Positions 34,852 through 45,060 of a DNA stretch of 64,000 nt are shown piece after piece. This DNA is from Albifimbria verrucaria (lineage: Eukaryota; Ascomycota; Sordariomycetes; Hypocreales; Stachybotryaceae), in contig JAHREC010000018.1 in assembly GCA_020081605.1 (NCBI GenBank), positions 2,294,001 through 2,358,000 of the forward strand. Direction: 5' to 3'. Position 1 is the stretch's first letter, and the number at the start of each line of letters is the position of its first letter. The translations under genes and the position numbers were made by a program. The notes under the pieces were generated by a model, which was given only the letters and a program-made list of their open reading frames with translations, was not told where the DNA came from and made no database searches.

Positions 34852-37069
34852 ATGTCGTCCTCACGAGGCAGGTCAATGCCATGGCTATGGCGCGACGACG
34901 AAGAGATGGCCAAAAGGACGACGACCTCGGAGCTCACAGGCGCTCCGGCCATCGCCATGCGCCACCCGCTCAATGGCAGTCCACCCGCGTGCCGCGCCGA
35001 AGCGTCTTTGCCCGCAGGATCGTCTATACCGTCATCTTCGCCGTGTTATTCTTCGTTGTGTATAAGACCGTCAGCTCTACCTCGAATTCCCTGGGCGACT
35101 CGTGGTCCTCGGCCGAGTCGTCTCAGGAGAGCCTCCTGGCGCACTCAACCCGCCCTCCAAGCGCCCGACCAAAAGTCACGATCGCGGCGCTACTCGTCCC
35201 AGATCGTACAACGGACCCATCAAGTTCCCTCATCTCGGAACCTCCTCCACGCCATCACCCACACGGACGGCCACATGCCCAAGAATAAGAACGTTCTCTT
35301 CGCGACCGCCAGCTTGCAGATCGCATCGGCCCTGCTTCCCATGGCGTGCGAGATGGCAGATGAGCAGAGAAATTATGTACATTTTGCCTTTATTGGCAGA
35401 AGCACCATCTCCATGAGCGAATTGCTGAAGATCAATGGCATAGACTCTTCCTGTGCCGTCATCACGCATGGTACGCTACCAAGCTCGATATTTTCAAAGG
35501 CAGCAACTAATCTTTTCCCTTAGACGCTCGTCCCACCGAGTCCGGCGATTCAACAGAGCAACGCATGGCGCTGGCGTCTGCTCGAGCTCTCTGTACGTTG
35601 CCATTTCTTGCACCTTATCAACGTGCTCAGTTGGCTCATTTTGTGTCCTAGATCACCTCAACTCCTATATGCGCCCTCAGGCGATTATTCTAGATACGTC
35701 AAGTATAGAAGAACCTTACTTCTTGTCCGGCTTCCGTGATCAAGTCCGAAGTACCAAATCGGCTCTCATTGAACTTCCGGAAAAGTCCTATGCACGTCTA
35801 TCCTGGTTGACAAAGCTGGATGCGTCTTCTCTTGCAGGTTAGTAACGCCAAATCTTATGATATACAATTCTAACCATGCCGCAGCATGGAACAGCGTTCA
35901 TTTCGATATCCTGGTTCATGCGCCTCCCACGGGCACGGCCAATCTTAGGAGACTGCTGTGGTCGCTCCAGCGAGTTGACTTAGCTGGTATGTCGGTGCCT
36001 CACCTCACCATTGAGCTACCCGCCCTGCTTGAAAGAGGCACTAGCAACGTCTTGGCCAAGTTCCAGTGGCCGCCTCTCTTCGCTCGACCATTTTCCCATC
36101 CTCAAATGCTCACGCTCAATCACCGGTTGCCACGCCACAGAATGACTGCAGAGGAGAGATCTGTTCGATTTATCGAGTCCTTCTGGCCAAGGTTTCCAGC
36201 AAACAATCATGTTTTGATTCTTTCACCGCAAACAGAACTTACTCCTCAGTTCTTTCATTGTGAGTCAATGAAGTACTCATGCATTCATCAGCAGAACATG
36301 CGCTAATAACAGCAGATGTAAAATACTCTTTGCTTGATCGGCTTCATTCGAGCAGGTCTTTTGTAGAACCTGATACGAGGTTAATGGGGATGAGTTTCGC
36401 AATCCCTACTACATTCCCTGATGCTACAAAACCATTTGCACCCCATCAGCTTCCAACGAAGGGAAGAAAAACGCACCCTTTTTCTGGCAAGCACCGGCAA
36501 GTGATGCCGTTTTATTTTTGGGAAATAAATGGATTGAGCTTCATGGGTTTGTATCGCAGATTTTGGAGAAGCAGACAGATATGTCAACCACACCAAACCT
36601 GCTCGCAAAGAAAGAAGTGAGCAAGAAGTATCCAGCATGGATGGAGTACGTTCTGCAGCTTGCCCGGCTGCGAGGCTACTACACACTATATCCCAGCCAG
36701 GAGATTGCAACGTCTCTGGTTGGCGTTCATACAGATCTCAGCAACATACCTGAAGAGTTTCAAGACGAAGCTACGGCCAAAGAAGAGGAGGAATGGGTTA
36801 CGGATGGCCAAACACAGAAGTTCGATCCTGGTTCGAATCTAAATGTGTTTTCGTTATTGAGTAAGAGTAAGGGCGACACACCGTACGAGCCTTTACAGAT
36901 GCTTTCCTGGGATGGAGAGCAAGTCGAGGTGGGTAACCTGGATCAGAAAGCTTTCAAACTTACGCAAGAGTTTCGCCGGGAAGTCGGAGAGTGCACGGAA
37001 GAGCAAGTGGCTCAGCCCGGTGCGCCAGACGCCTATGCTAGAGACCTGTTTTGTAAAAAGGCGGAATAG
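34852..37069 (+). CDS. fungal glycosyltransferase-2-type type II membrane protein
   Basis: A fungal family usually labelled glycosyltransferase 2; its reaction is not established. ATG 34852 (MSSSRGRSMPWLWRDDEE), one TM (RIVYTVIFAVLFFVVYKTV), Ser-rich stem, then NYVHFAFIGRSTISMSELLKI. After a first intron (~35470-35523) come ARPTESGDSTEQRM, a second intron (~35594-35651), LNSYMRPQAIILDTSS and a third (~35838-35884). WNSVHFDILVHAPPTGTANLRR, LTIELPALL and a conserved SPQTELTPQFFH motif follow, a fourth intron (~36259-36316), VKYSLLDRLHSS, WIELHGFVSQIL, KKYPAWMEYVLQLARLRGYYTLYPS and an acidic tail to 37069. The frame breaks near 34915, 35130, 35245 and 36480. Topology suggests the Golgi lumen (inference). 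Confidence 0.75.
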
Positions 37070-37440
37070 CATAGTGTGGAGTTGCGTCGTATCTAACATG
37101 CATGGAAGACGTATAGGGCCTTGTGGAATAACTGATTACAGTCATGTACTTGTAGCGCGAGGGATATAGGGATGATATTATGATTGGCATTTCGCCCACG
37201 TATTATTCTGTCTGACCACGGCGTGTAGTGATGACCAGCAAGATGATGCATGTTACAATAATACAAGTTGCCGTCGTCCCCAAAACCTGTTTCTGTCAGT
37301 TTCGTGTCAAAGAACAGGTGATGGGAGATGGCTACCAATTGCGACTTCCACCCTGTCTGTACGATTGCTGTTCTCTTGCTATACTTATTCACAGTTGCTG
37401 CGACACGAGTTAGATCAAGCATCGCCAAGCACGTAAGTAA
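37070..37440. other. intergenic between convergent genes
   Basis: 371 bases, AT-rich, between the stop of the glycosyltransferase-type gene and the stop of the DUF202 gene; nothing recognised. Confidence 0.5.
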
Positions 37441-38040
37441 CTAACTGATGTAGTTGCCCACGCCCATCCCAAGGGTTAAGACGGAGAGCACCCAGAACAC
37501 GGCACCCAAAGGTTTTGCGATGCGCTGCTCCAGCTCAGTGGCGCGATGTTTCAGATGAAAGGAGAGCGTGATGGCGACAGACATGACGACCATGTACAGC
37601 GAGAGCTTGATGTATGCGAGGAACGCTACGAGAGAGGCAAGGCCTGGTTAGCACTGCAAATGCGCGGTCTCATTTTGTGACTTGAACGGAGAAGGGGCAG
37701 GGTGCCATACTCCTCTCATTAGCGCAATGATCACGCGCATCGCTGCTTTCGTTCTCGAAGAGTAGAGGCCCGAAGAAGGGCCATTCAAAGAAAACCGAGG
37801 AGTTCTCACGTACGGACCTACATGGCGATCGGTTGTCAGGTCCCACTCGTGTGCAAGTCAAACAACAATGAACCTTGAGCTGATCGCCTCCATCTTCGGG
37901 CGGCGCATAGCTCTCAGAACGACAGGGAACATGAGCACGTACTCGACGCCGCCGACCTCAACTGGCGCTGTGAGCGCAGAGAGTGGCGCGCAGCATTTGA
38001 CTGTCAGGTCCTCGTCGTCTATGACAGCCCTAGTCATCAT
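37441..38040 (-). CDS. DUF202 (Vtc1-like fold) small membrane protein
   Basis: The supported part is exon 2 plus an upstream exon: FFEWPFFGPLLFENESSDARDHCANER, then intron 37626-37710 with clean GT..AG, then TFLAYIKLSLYMVVMSVAIT, a short basic loop (LKHRATELEQRIAKPL), GAVFWVLSVLTLGMGVGNYIS and stop TAG at 37441-37443. ARDH-ANERTFLAY-K-S is the DUF202 signature, with three TMs as in the membrane domain shared with VTC polyphosphate polymerase subunits. The 5' end is unclear: a further intron near 37800-37860 and an acidic leader (ESYAPPEDGGDQLK) are likely but unproven, so the start at 38040 is approximate. Function unknown; related proteins sit in vacuolar or plasma membranes. Confidence 0.72.
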
Positions 38041-38484
38041 ATACGCCGGCTATTTTGAGTCGTTGAAGCCGAGGTTGGTTGAGGGAGGTCTAAGCCAGGG
38101 TGTGTGAGTGGCATTGAAGGTGGGAATGACGATATTAGGACCGTGTGTGTTGTGTACATATACACTGTACACGCTCAACCACCACATTACTACTACCCAA
38201 CTACACTACATCCTTAATATACTCATGATTCTTCTACAATGCGCCATTGTAACTCACAAAGTCATTCAAGGAATTTGCTTATATGTTGGATTTCAAAACT
38301 CTCGCCTTCTTATCTTCCTATGTTTCATGAACTTTGGCTAATCGGTTATGGTTATGGGTCATAGGCGATCCGCATAGTCTGTCCATTATATAAGAGAATG
38401 CAATCCTCCAAGGTGAATTGTTTTATGGTCTATACGCAGATTCGAGCCATAACGCCATGAATTTCTCACAGGCGATTATATACA
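38041..38484. other. intergenic, no gene recognised
   Basis: AT-rich flank (promoter of the DUF202 gene, 3' side of the ModF-like gene); nothing coding recognised. Confidence 0.5.
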
Positions 38485-40415
38485 TCAGGAAAATCCCCAA
38501 ACGTCCAGCCATCTCTTTTCATCATCTCGCAGAGGACCATCCAAGCGTCCAAAGCGAGCAGGGAGACCTGTGTTGGCTTCTGGCAAACACATCCACTCTC
38601 TGACGCAGTCAGGAACCTCCTCTTTGATGTGGGCAATGCAGATCAACGCCTGCTGGTCGGACAGCCCAGTGACCTTGACGTTTCCAGATTTTGCCACCTC
38701 GCTTTCCACGATATCTTCTCCGGCGTATGTCTTCTTCTCTCCTTCAGTCAGGAAGAGCATGCACTTGTTTCTGACGGCGTCATCCATTCCACTAAACGCT
38801 TCGTCCAGCACAATAACGTCGGGACTCTTGATCATAGAACGTATGAAGAGCGCCACACGTTGAGCACTAAAAGACAATCCACCAAAGAGATGGTCGTCCG
38901 CCCAGCTCAAGGAATGATCCGAGGCAGCCGCACCTGCACTAGGTGAGAGCTCTGAAGCAAACCAGCGCAGTGCTGCTTCGACCTTTTCTGTCGCCGCCGT
39001 GTCTAATTTCGGGTTTGAGCGGAACGTGTCTGCCCAGGCACTTTCTACCACTTGCCTAATGGTAAGGCTGCGCGGTATGTGCTGATGTACCTCTGGGCTC
39101 GAATGTCCAATACGTGATTGTATGTCCCAGAATGTAACCGGTCGGAGACCTGAACCTGGTTCGGGCAGACGACTGCGGCCAAATAGCTTAATCGGAAGGG
39201 AGTATGTCTGAGGATGGTCTGAACATAACAGTGAAACGATTGTCGTCTTTCCTGACCCATTTGGACCAAAGACACCCCATCGCTCGCCTCTACGTACGGT
39301 CCAGAAAAGTCCATCTTTCTGACCTTCTGATGTTTGCTGAGACCAATTTCCCAGAGCAGTCTTGTCCCCATAGCGAACTGTGCACCCCTCCATTTCTACC
39401 AAGGGCTCGGCGGTCAAGTTCGAGCCCGCAACTTGGAAGGAGGACGCATTTCCAGCCTGACCGTGAGACGATGTGTTGGAGTGCGAAAGCACGCGGCCGA
39501 CGTCTGACAGAGTTTGTACAGGAAGATTCGGGTCTTCCTCTAGAGTACCTGTCTTGACTCCTCGGACGTACCTCTTTAGACCCTCCAGCACTAGATCTTT
39601 GGGGCCCATCGTGCCAATTTGGCAGTCAGTCCGCAAACATACAAGGTGTGTGATCCAGTCAGGGATGGGATCCTGAGGTCGGGCACTAAGAACCAACCTG
39701 GGGCTCGCCTTTTCAGCCAAAGACTGAAGAAGGGGCTCAGCCCAGTGACTGTGGGTGGATCCAGTCCCATGAAAGGCTCATCAAGCAGAAGAACTTCAGG
39801 TTTGGTCAGCAACGCCCTAGCTATCCTAGCTCTCCGGCCTTGGCCGTTGCTGAGGAATGTAACTGGGAGGTCTAGCAGGTGTCCCAGTTTCAAGTCCTTA
39901 ACCACTCGAGCCAAAAACTCTTCAGAGATCACGCCCTCTTCGTCTATAGCAGAGTCCAGTGGGTTCAATTGGGTGTTTCCAACCAAGAAATCCCGAAGAG
40001 AGAAATCAGTAATCTCTCGGCGTGACTCGTACCGTGCAGACAAGTACGCCGAAGTCTCTACTGTGCCACCCAACCCTCCAGATGATTCCGAATCAAACCC
40101 AACATACTGAATCGCCTTTTGAGGCGTCCTTAAGCGCGCTGGCACATCATCTGATGACAGATACGGGTACGATCGAGCCGTTGGTGGCTCGCACAGCAGC
40201 CTTCCCTTCAACACCTGAAGAAGAGAGGTCTTTCCGGAGAGTGAAGGCCCAATTATGCACCAATTCTGAGGCTGGGCGGACTTTGCTGGAAGTTCAAAGC
40301 TCAGATCCGTGAAGAGTGGCGGGTTGGCCGGGCCGGACAGAGCATTGGGATGGTGCCGGTAGAAGGTGCCATTGGCGATCCTGATGATCGGCGACCGCGA
40401 TGATAAAGCCCTCAT
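38485..40415 (-). CDS. two-domain ABC ATPase of the ModF / yeast YDR061W type
   Basis: A soluble tandem ABC ATPase with no TMs, about 643 aa, resembling E. coli ModF/PhrA and the yeast mitochondrial protein YDR061W; the role is uncertain. NBD1: Walker A IIGPSLSGKTSL, signature FLSNGQGRRARIARAL (SNGQ in place of SGGQ), Walker B PEVLLLDEPFMGLD. NBD2: FGPNGSGKTTIVSLL, FGGLSFSAQRVALFIRSM (a degenerate signature, GGLSFSAQ) and SPDVIVLDEAFSGMD. The H-loop of NBD2 is represented by ALICIAHIKEEVPD. Start MRALSSRSP at 40415; intronless. One break at 39710-39713 (A run on the coding strand) joins the two halves (WLKKASPRLVLSARP). It shares a 434-base divergent promoter with UMP1. Confidence 0.85.
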
Positions 40416-40849
40416 GACGCCGGCAGCACCTAGGAGTGATATTATCTCCTCATTCTAGAGCTCCAACACCTTGGGCAATGGAAAGGGAACAGGCTTGACT
40501 CATTTACTCAATGATGATATAGTCGGCGCATTGTAGGTCCAGCCGGGAATAACCGGATTTATGTACCTGTGACCTGGGGAAGGGAAGGGAGGATCTGGGT
40601 GTGGCTGTGGTGGCTGGAGCTACAGTACGTACCGCAGGCTCAGTCATGCAACTAACTGCCACTGTAGGCTGAGACGAACGCGAGGCTGCTCGTAGCCTGA
40701 CGAAGCTCTATAATCATCATCCCTCACGCACAGCTCCCCCATCCGCATCATCCAGCTAGATCAGCCAAGCATAGCCCTGGTGATCTACTAGACGTCCGAT
40801 ACCACACACCCTCACCAACAAAGCAGAAGTAGTCCACAAACCGCCCACC
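40416..40849. promoter_or_regulatory. bidirectional promoter between ModF-like ATPase and UMP1
   Basis: 434 bases lie between the two divergent starts. The UMP1-proximal half is C/A-rich, with a CCCACC context at the start. No specific proteasome-gene element (for example a GGTGGCAAA box) was found by eye. Confidence 0.45.
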
Positions 40850-41379
40850 ATGGTACGTCCTCCCAAACCACTCCGTCATCGCAGTCCCCTCCCACCGTCT
40901 ATCCAGCTCTAACACAGAATCTCCAGTCGATGCGCATCATCCCCGCCCAGAACAAACCCCAGTCCTTCTCCCACGCGGCCCAGAACACCTCAGCGCCTTC
41001 TGCCCCCGGTATTCACGACACCCTCCGCCATGGCGTCGGCATCTCCCCGCTCGAGGCCAACTCGTCGCAGCCCGTCTCTGCCCACCCGCTCGAAGCCCGC
41101 CTGAAGAGCTGGGAGGCCACGCAGGAGTCTTTACGCATGGAGTCGCTGCGTCGTACCTTTGGCATTGCCGAGCCCATCCGTCGTGGTATGGAGCTCAAGA
41201 TCGTCCGTGATGGCGAGTGGCGGCCCATGGCTCTCGGCGGAGGCCTGCCCAGCGTCCACGAAGAGATCCTCCGAGGCAGAGAAGACACAATTACCTGGGA
41301 GGACGTCTTCACTGGAGACGAAACCCGACCGGTAGCTGGAGTGCATGACGAGATGGAGAGGAAGCTCAAGATCCAGTAG
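40850..41379 (+). CDS. UMP1: proteasome maturation factor Ump1
   Basis: Ump1/POMP is the short-lived chaperone that joins the half-proteasome and coordinates beta-subunit processing. The first coding exon is only the ATG (40850-40852), followed by intron 40853-40917 (GTACGT..CACAG). Exon 2 opens NLQSMRIIPAQNKPQSF. Conserved features: IHDTLRHGVG-SPLEANSSQ-VSAHPLE-RL--WE, SLRRTFGIAEPIRRGMELKIV, and a C-terminal segment with LHEEIL-like PSVHEEILRGREDTITWEDVF. About 155 aa, the usual length, and free of frame errors. Translation from the internal ATG at 40930 would remove only five residues, so splicing after the ATG is favoured but not proven. Confidence 0.93.
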
Positions 41380-41966
41380 ACGTCATGTGAACAAGCCATG
41401 GAGGATTAGAGATTAATGTACAATATCAACGTCGATGGCTCAGTTTAGTTAGACAGACTAAGCTTGGGAGCAGGTAGACAAGGTCACATCACAGGAGCGG
41501 TAAAATAAAGGCCGAGAGCTTAGATGAATGGCAATTCTATCCTGCTGTGGACGGACAACCACCAAGCCCAAATGCTAAAACAAACAGGCAAATGTGAGGA
41601 AATGTAAATACATTTGTACATGATGTGACGCCCTTGATAACTCCTAAAGTAATAAATCCCCATCTTTCTCAGAGCTTACTCAAAAAATCTTTCTGTCGTT
41701 CCCTTCATATCGATCAATTCCATATGCCCAAAGAAATGAAGCAAGGACGAAAAGCAGGTAAATTCATTAATGAGAGACTCTTCATGCCGGGGCACCTGTG
41801 GCCCTTCGCTAGGTGGCACGAAGCCTGTAACCTCAGTAGCAAACCAGCCATATGCGTTTTCGGGACTTCCTAATGCCCCAGCCAGTTTCCGAGGAGACAG
41901 GCGATGGTCACGGACGTCCATATCAGGGGCTGCAGACGTGACCGTGGTGGTGCAATCGTCAACTCC
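41380..41966. other. intergenic between convergent genes
   Basis: 587 bases between UMP1 and the UBL3-like gene; AT-rich 3' flanks with no supported gene. Confidence 0.5.
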
Positions 41967-42860
41967 TTATAATATAACGCAGCAGCCCCAGACCTTATAC
42001 GTTGACCATCTCCGCCGGCGGAGGATTGGTGCTTGCCTCCTGATTTCGGCTCTTCCTCGTCAAGATCTTGAGGACGAACACTCATGTGGACGACGTTGGG
42101 GCTCTCGGTGCTAAACTGATATTCTGTGACGTCTTGTTAGCAGGCAGGGGATGACGGGGATGTGCCGGATCGGCGATAGCAGACATACTCCGAAGGGCTC
42201 CTTGTCATCCAGTAGTTTACCAAAATGAATCAATCGTATGCTGCTGGGGCTGGCGGGCTTGGCCTCCCAGTCACTCCTCCACTCACGTAGGATAAGCTCC
42301 TTGAGAGTGTATATGCTGATGCTAAAGGGGTCGGGCTGGCCGGCCTCGGTCTGTTCGGGGATGGCGACATTCCGTCGCGAGAGGTATTTGCCGTCGATCT
42401 TGTAAGGGTGACGGCTGCCCGTGGTGAGCAGGAGCGTTATATTGCAGACGGGATCATCGCTGCCGCTGGGAGCGATGACATTAATGTCGTCCTGAGCAGG
42501 CCCGATGGCTAATCCGGAGTCGGACCTGTCCTCAATGGGCGGGGAGGCGCGGCGCCGCTGTCCTTATCGTCGACGGGGGCTGGCGAAGCGGCCCCAGATG
42601 CTTCTGGCTTGTCGGAGGCAGCAGGCTGGACCGCGGACGACGGTTCCGAGCCAACGGTCTCGGGGCTGCATCGGCGACATTGGGGGCTGAGCGGTAGAGG
42701 CGGAGACGGCGGAGACAGCGGCAGTGGCAGCGGCATCAGGACTGGCGTCTTCAGACGACTGAGGCATCGTCTTCATGGCGACAGCATCACTAGGCTGACC
42801 CAGGCGCGAGTTGTCGGCGGCGTTGCCACCACTCATGGTGGACTCGGCAGGTGCTGACAT
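41967..42860 (-). CDS. UBL3/MUB-type membrane-anchored ubiquitin-fold protein
   Basis: Homologue of animal UBL3 and plant MUBs: a ubiquitin-fold domain attached to membranes by a C-terminal prenyl group. Start ATG 42860 (ACC-ATG, MSAPAESTMSGG), an Ala/Ser/Pro-rich N-terminus of about 130 residues, then a beta-grasp domain: VCNITLLLTTGSRHPYKID, YTLKELILREW, DWEAKPASPSSIRLIHFGK and LLDDKEPF. An intron of about 60 nt (~42119-42192) follows, then YQFSTESPNVVHMSVRPQ, the usual last strand. After a Gly/Ser linker, adding one G at 41986-41989 gives the end GGCCVIL and TAA at 41967-41969. CCVIL is the same kind of C-terminal prenylation box used by UBL3. Other breaks lie near 42655, 42535 and at the intron. 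Without the correction the frame misses the box. Confidence 0.8.
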
Positions 42861-44478
42861 GGTGGAGGCGCCAGGCGAGGACAGCGACTGGCGCTGGACC
42901 AGGAGAACGCTGGGAAGAGCGGGCGTGGGGGTGGACGGGTCGAATCAATTCATTCGAGAGTATTGGCACGACTGGGCCTCGGTCGTTGGGCGAGAAGGGA
43001 AATAGACAAATAAAAAAATAATAAAGCGTCGACGCTGGAACAGGCCGCAAGACAATGGTGGGTGAGCGATGTCTAGTGGAAGTGGACGCACGAGACGGAG
43101 AGGCCTCGATTGGACAAAGCGATGTCACCTTTCGGGAAGCCGGGAGTGGGGTGAGACACTGGGGTACAGTAGAGATGAACACTGGAGTAGCGAATGGGCG
43201 ACTATCGAAAGCCAATGGTTCCCTGCGCAGGGGGACGGGGTAGGGGAGCTAAGGGGCAGAGCGCAAGGCTGGCAGAGGAAGCAGGATCTCGGAGACGGGG
43301 ACGGAGAGCTGAAGAGGCCGAGGGGGAGGTGATGCTGGGCAAAAGGGCAGAGGATGGGTGCGCACCACGGGTTGCGGCGAGGGGCAGAACTGGTGACGGC
43401 GGTGACTGATGGATGGATGATATGTAGAATGAAGAGATTCAAAGCAAAGCTGGCTGGCTGAGCCCAGGTCTGTCTTGTTCTAGTCCTAACGTTAGTCCTA
43501 ATCCTCACCTGGTCTGGCTTGGCCTTGGCCTGGCACTACTGTACCTTGTCTCAAAGAAGCAAGTCAAAAGCCCGCTCTCTGGCTGAGGTTGGAGCTCCTG
43601 CTTAGTCAAGGCAAGGCAAGGCAAGGCAAGGCAAAAGATACTTTCCCGCTTAGGTGCCCGTACGCATCAGCTCATGCAGCAAGCTTTCAGTGGACCGTCT
43701 GGTAGCCTGTTCAGTGGTCCTGTCAGAAGCACCAGAGACCTTGGATGGAATGAAGGAGGGAACAAAGTGAAGTGACAAAACGGAACAATGTTGCATCCAT
43801 GACAAAGCTTTATAATGGAATGGCGCCACAATCAAGAAGAAGAATAAAAGAAATAGAAGGAAAAAATTACAAAGAAGAGAGATTGTGTCACACCCCATGA
43901 AGATCAGGGCAAGCCAGCCAACTCGATGTGAACCACAATCGCTCAACACAGCAATTATCGTCGCTTACTGATGGGGGTATGCCACTTCAACAGCCATCAC
44001 ATGGAACATTATATATCGAGGGATGATTATAACAATTACGGCATTATTCCAAATTATAAATCTTCATTTTCTCTTTCATGTTTTTTTTTCTTCTTCTTTT
44101 TTTTCTTTTTCTCTTCAAGACTATCAACTCATATCCCAGTTCCACCTTTCCAAAGACAATGAGCTTGGTACAGCAGTGGCAACGAACCCTTCACGGTTGA
44201 CTTACACCATCGTGAACTATCACATGCTAACGAAACTGCCCACTAAATAATGCAATTACAGGCTTATAACTTGATGGCTCCCAAACTCGGGTTCTTATCG
44301 TACATGAAATGGCCTCAGTTCGACGAGATATCCCTAGTTTTACACAGCCTCTCGGAGCTGGAGTTCGCCACGGACAGCGATGTATAGGATCAGTTCCTCG
44401 TAGAAAACAAAAAAGCCCTTAATTCTTCATTCAGCTCATTAGCAACTGGCGGTAACCATCATATACAAGAAGTCGCAT
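42861..44478. other. intergenic, gene-poor; start of AT-richer region
   Basis: 1.6 kb upstream of the UBL3-like gene. G/A-rich sequence to about 43400 is followed by a CAAGG pentanucleotide repeat (43607-43635) and AT-rich sequence with a T-rich tract near 44080-44115. No supported gene. Confidence 0.5.
43607..43635. repeat. CAAGG pentanucleotide microsatellite
   Basis: Five to six consecutive CAAGG units, ending GGCAAAAG. Confidence 0.85.
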
Positions 44479-44962
44479 CTGCCGGCCACCCCTAACGAAG
44501 TTCTTCACAAGATAGTATTGTGTATTTCCGACACTAATCATGTGCCACTGTCTCTCGTCAACAAGTGACTGCAAGCTGGATTTCACCGTGCCCTGTTTTG
44601 ACCCGGGACAAGATAATTATTTGCTTGTTTTACGATGGATGGAACAACTTATTCGCCCTACAGATCCTGATAAGACTGTCCCCTTAGCTGAGTTACAGTG
44701 GGTTGACTTTCGACATTGCGATACAAATTGCAGAGTTCCAGCAGAGTATACTGCCCCATCCTTGCTCGGTTTAGATGAAGATCCTTCTATCGATTCTTTT
44801 GACCTGTCCACGTCCGATTTGACCCCTTTAGACGAATACTTTCGCCATCTCCATTGTTTGACCTATTTATCCATCGACATTTCTTGCCTTTGCATAAAAG
44901 GTCCTCATGATGAAGTCAACCCAAGCATAGTATTCTCTAATAAGCTGTCATCATCCACCTAG
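44479..44962 (+). pseudogene. F-box protein relic
   Basis: An F-box-like segment is readable at 44485-44565: LPATPNEVLHKIVLCIS, then NHVPLSLVNK, followed by a TGA. The frame shifts to 44570-44962, which carries LVLRWMEQLIRPTDPDKTVP, LAELQWVDFRHCDTNC and LDEYFRHLHCLTYLSID, reminiscent of the region after an F-box in fungal F-box/LRR proteins. No initiator with good context lies upstream, and the frame decays after 44962 in AT-rich DNA. Two or more disruptions plus truncation suggest a pseudogene, though sequencing errors could account for one. Confidence 0.5.
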
Positions 44963-45060
44963 CATTTGAAACTCAACTCAGACTTCTCGAATTCATTTCA
45001 GACCCTTGAACTCTATCGTGACGGAATCCAGGCATATTTTTCAGGCATGGAAGAGTTAGT

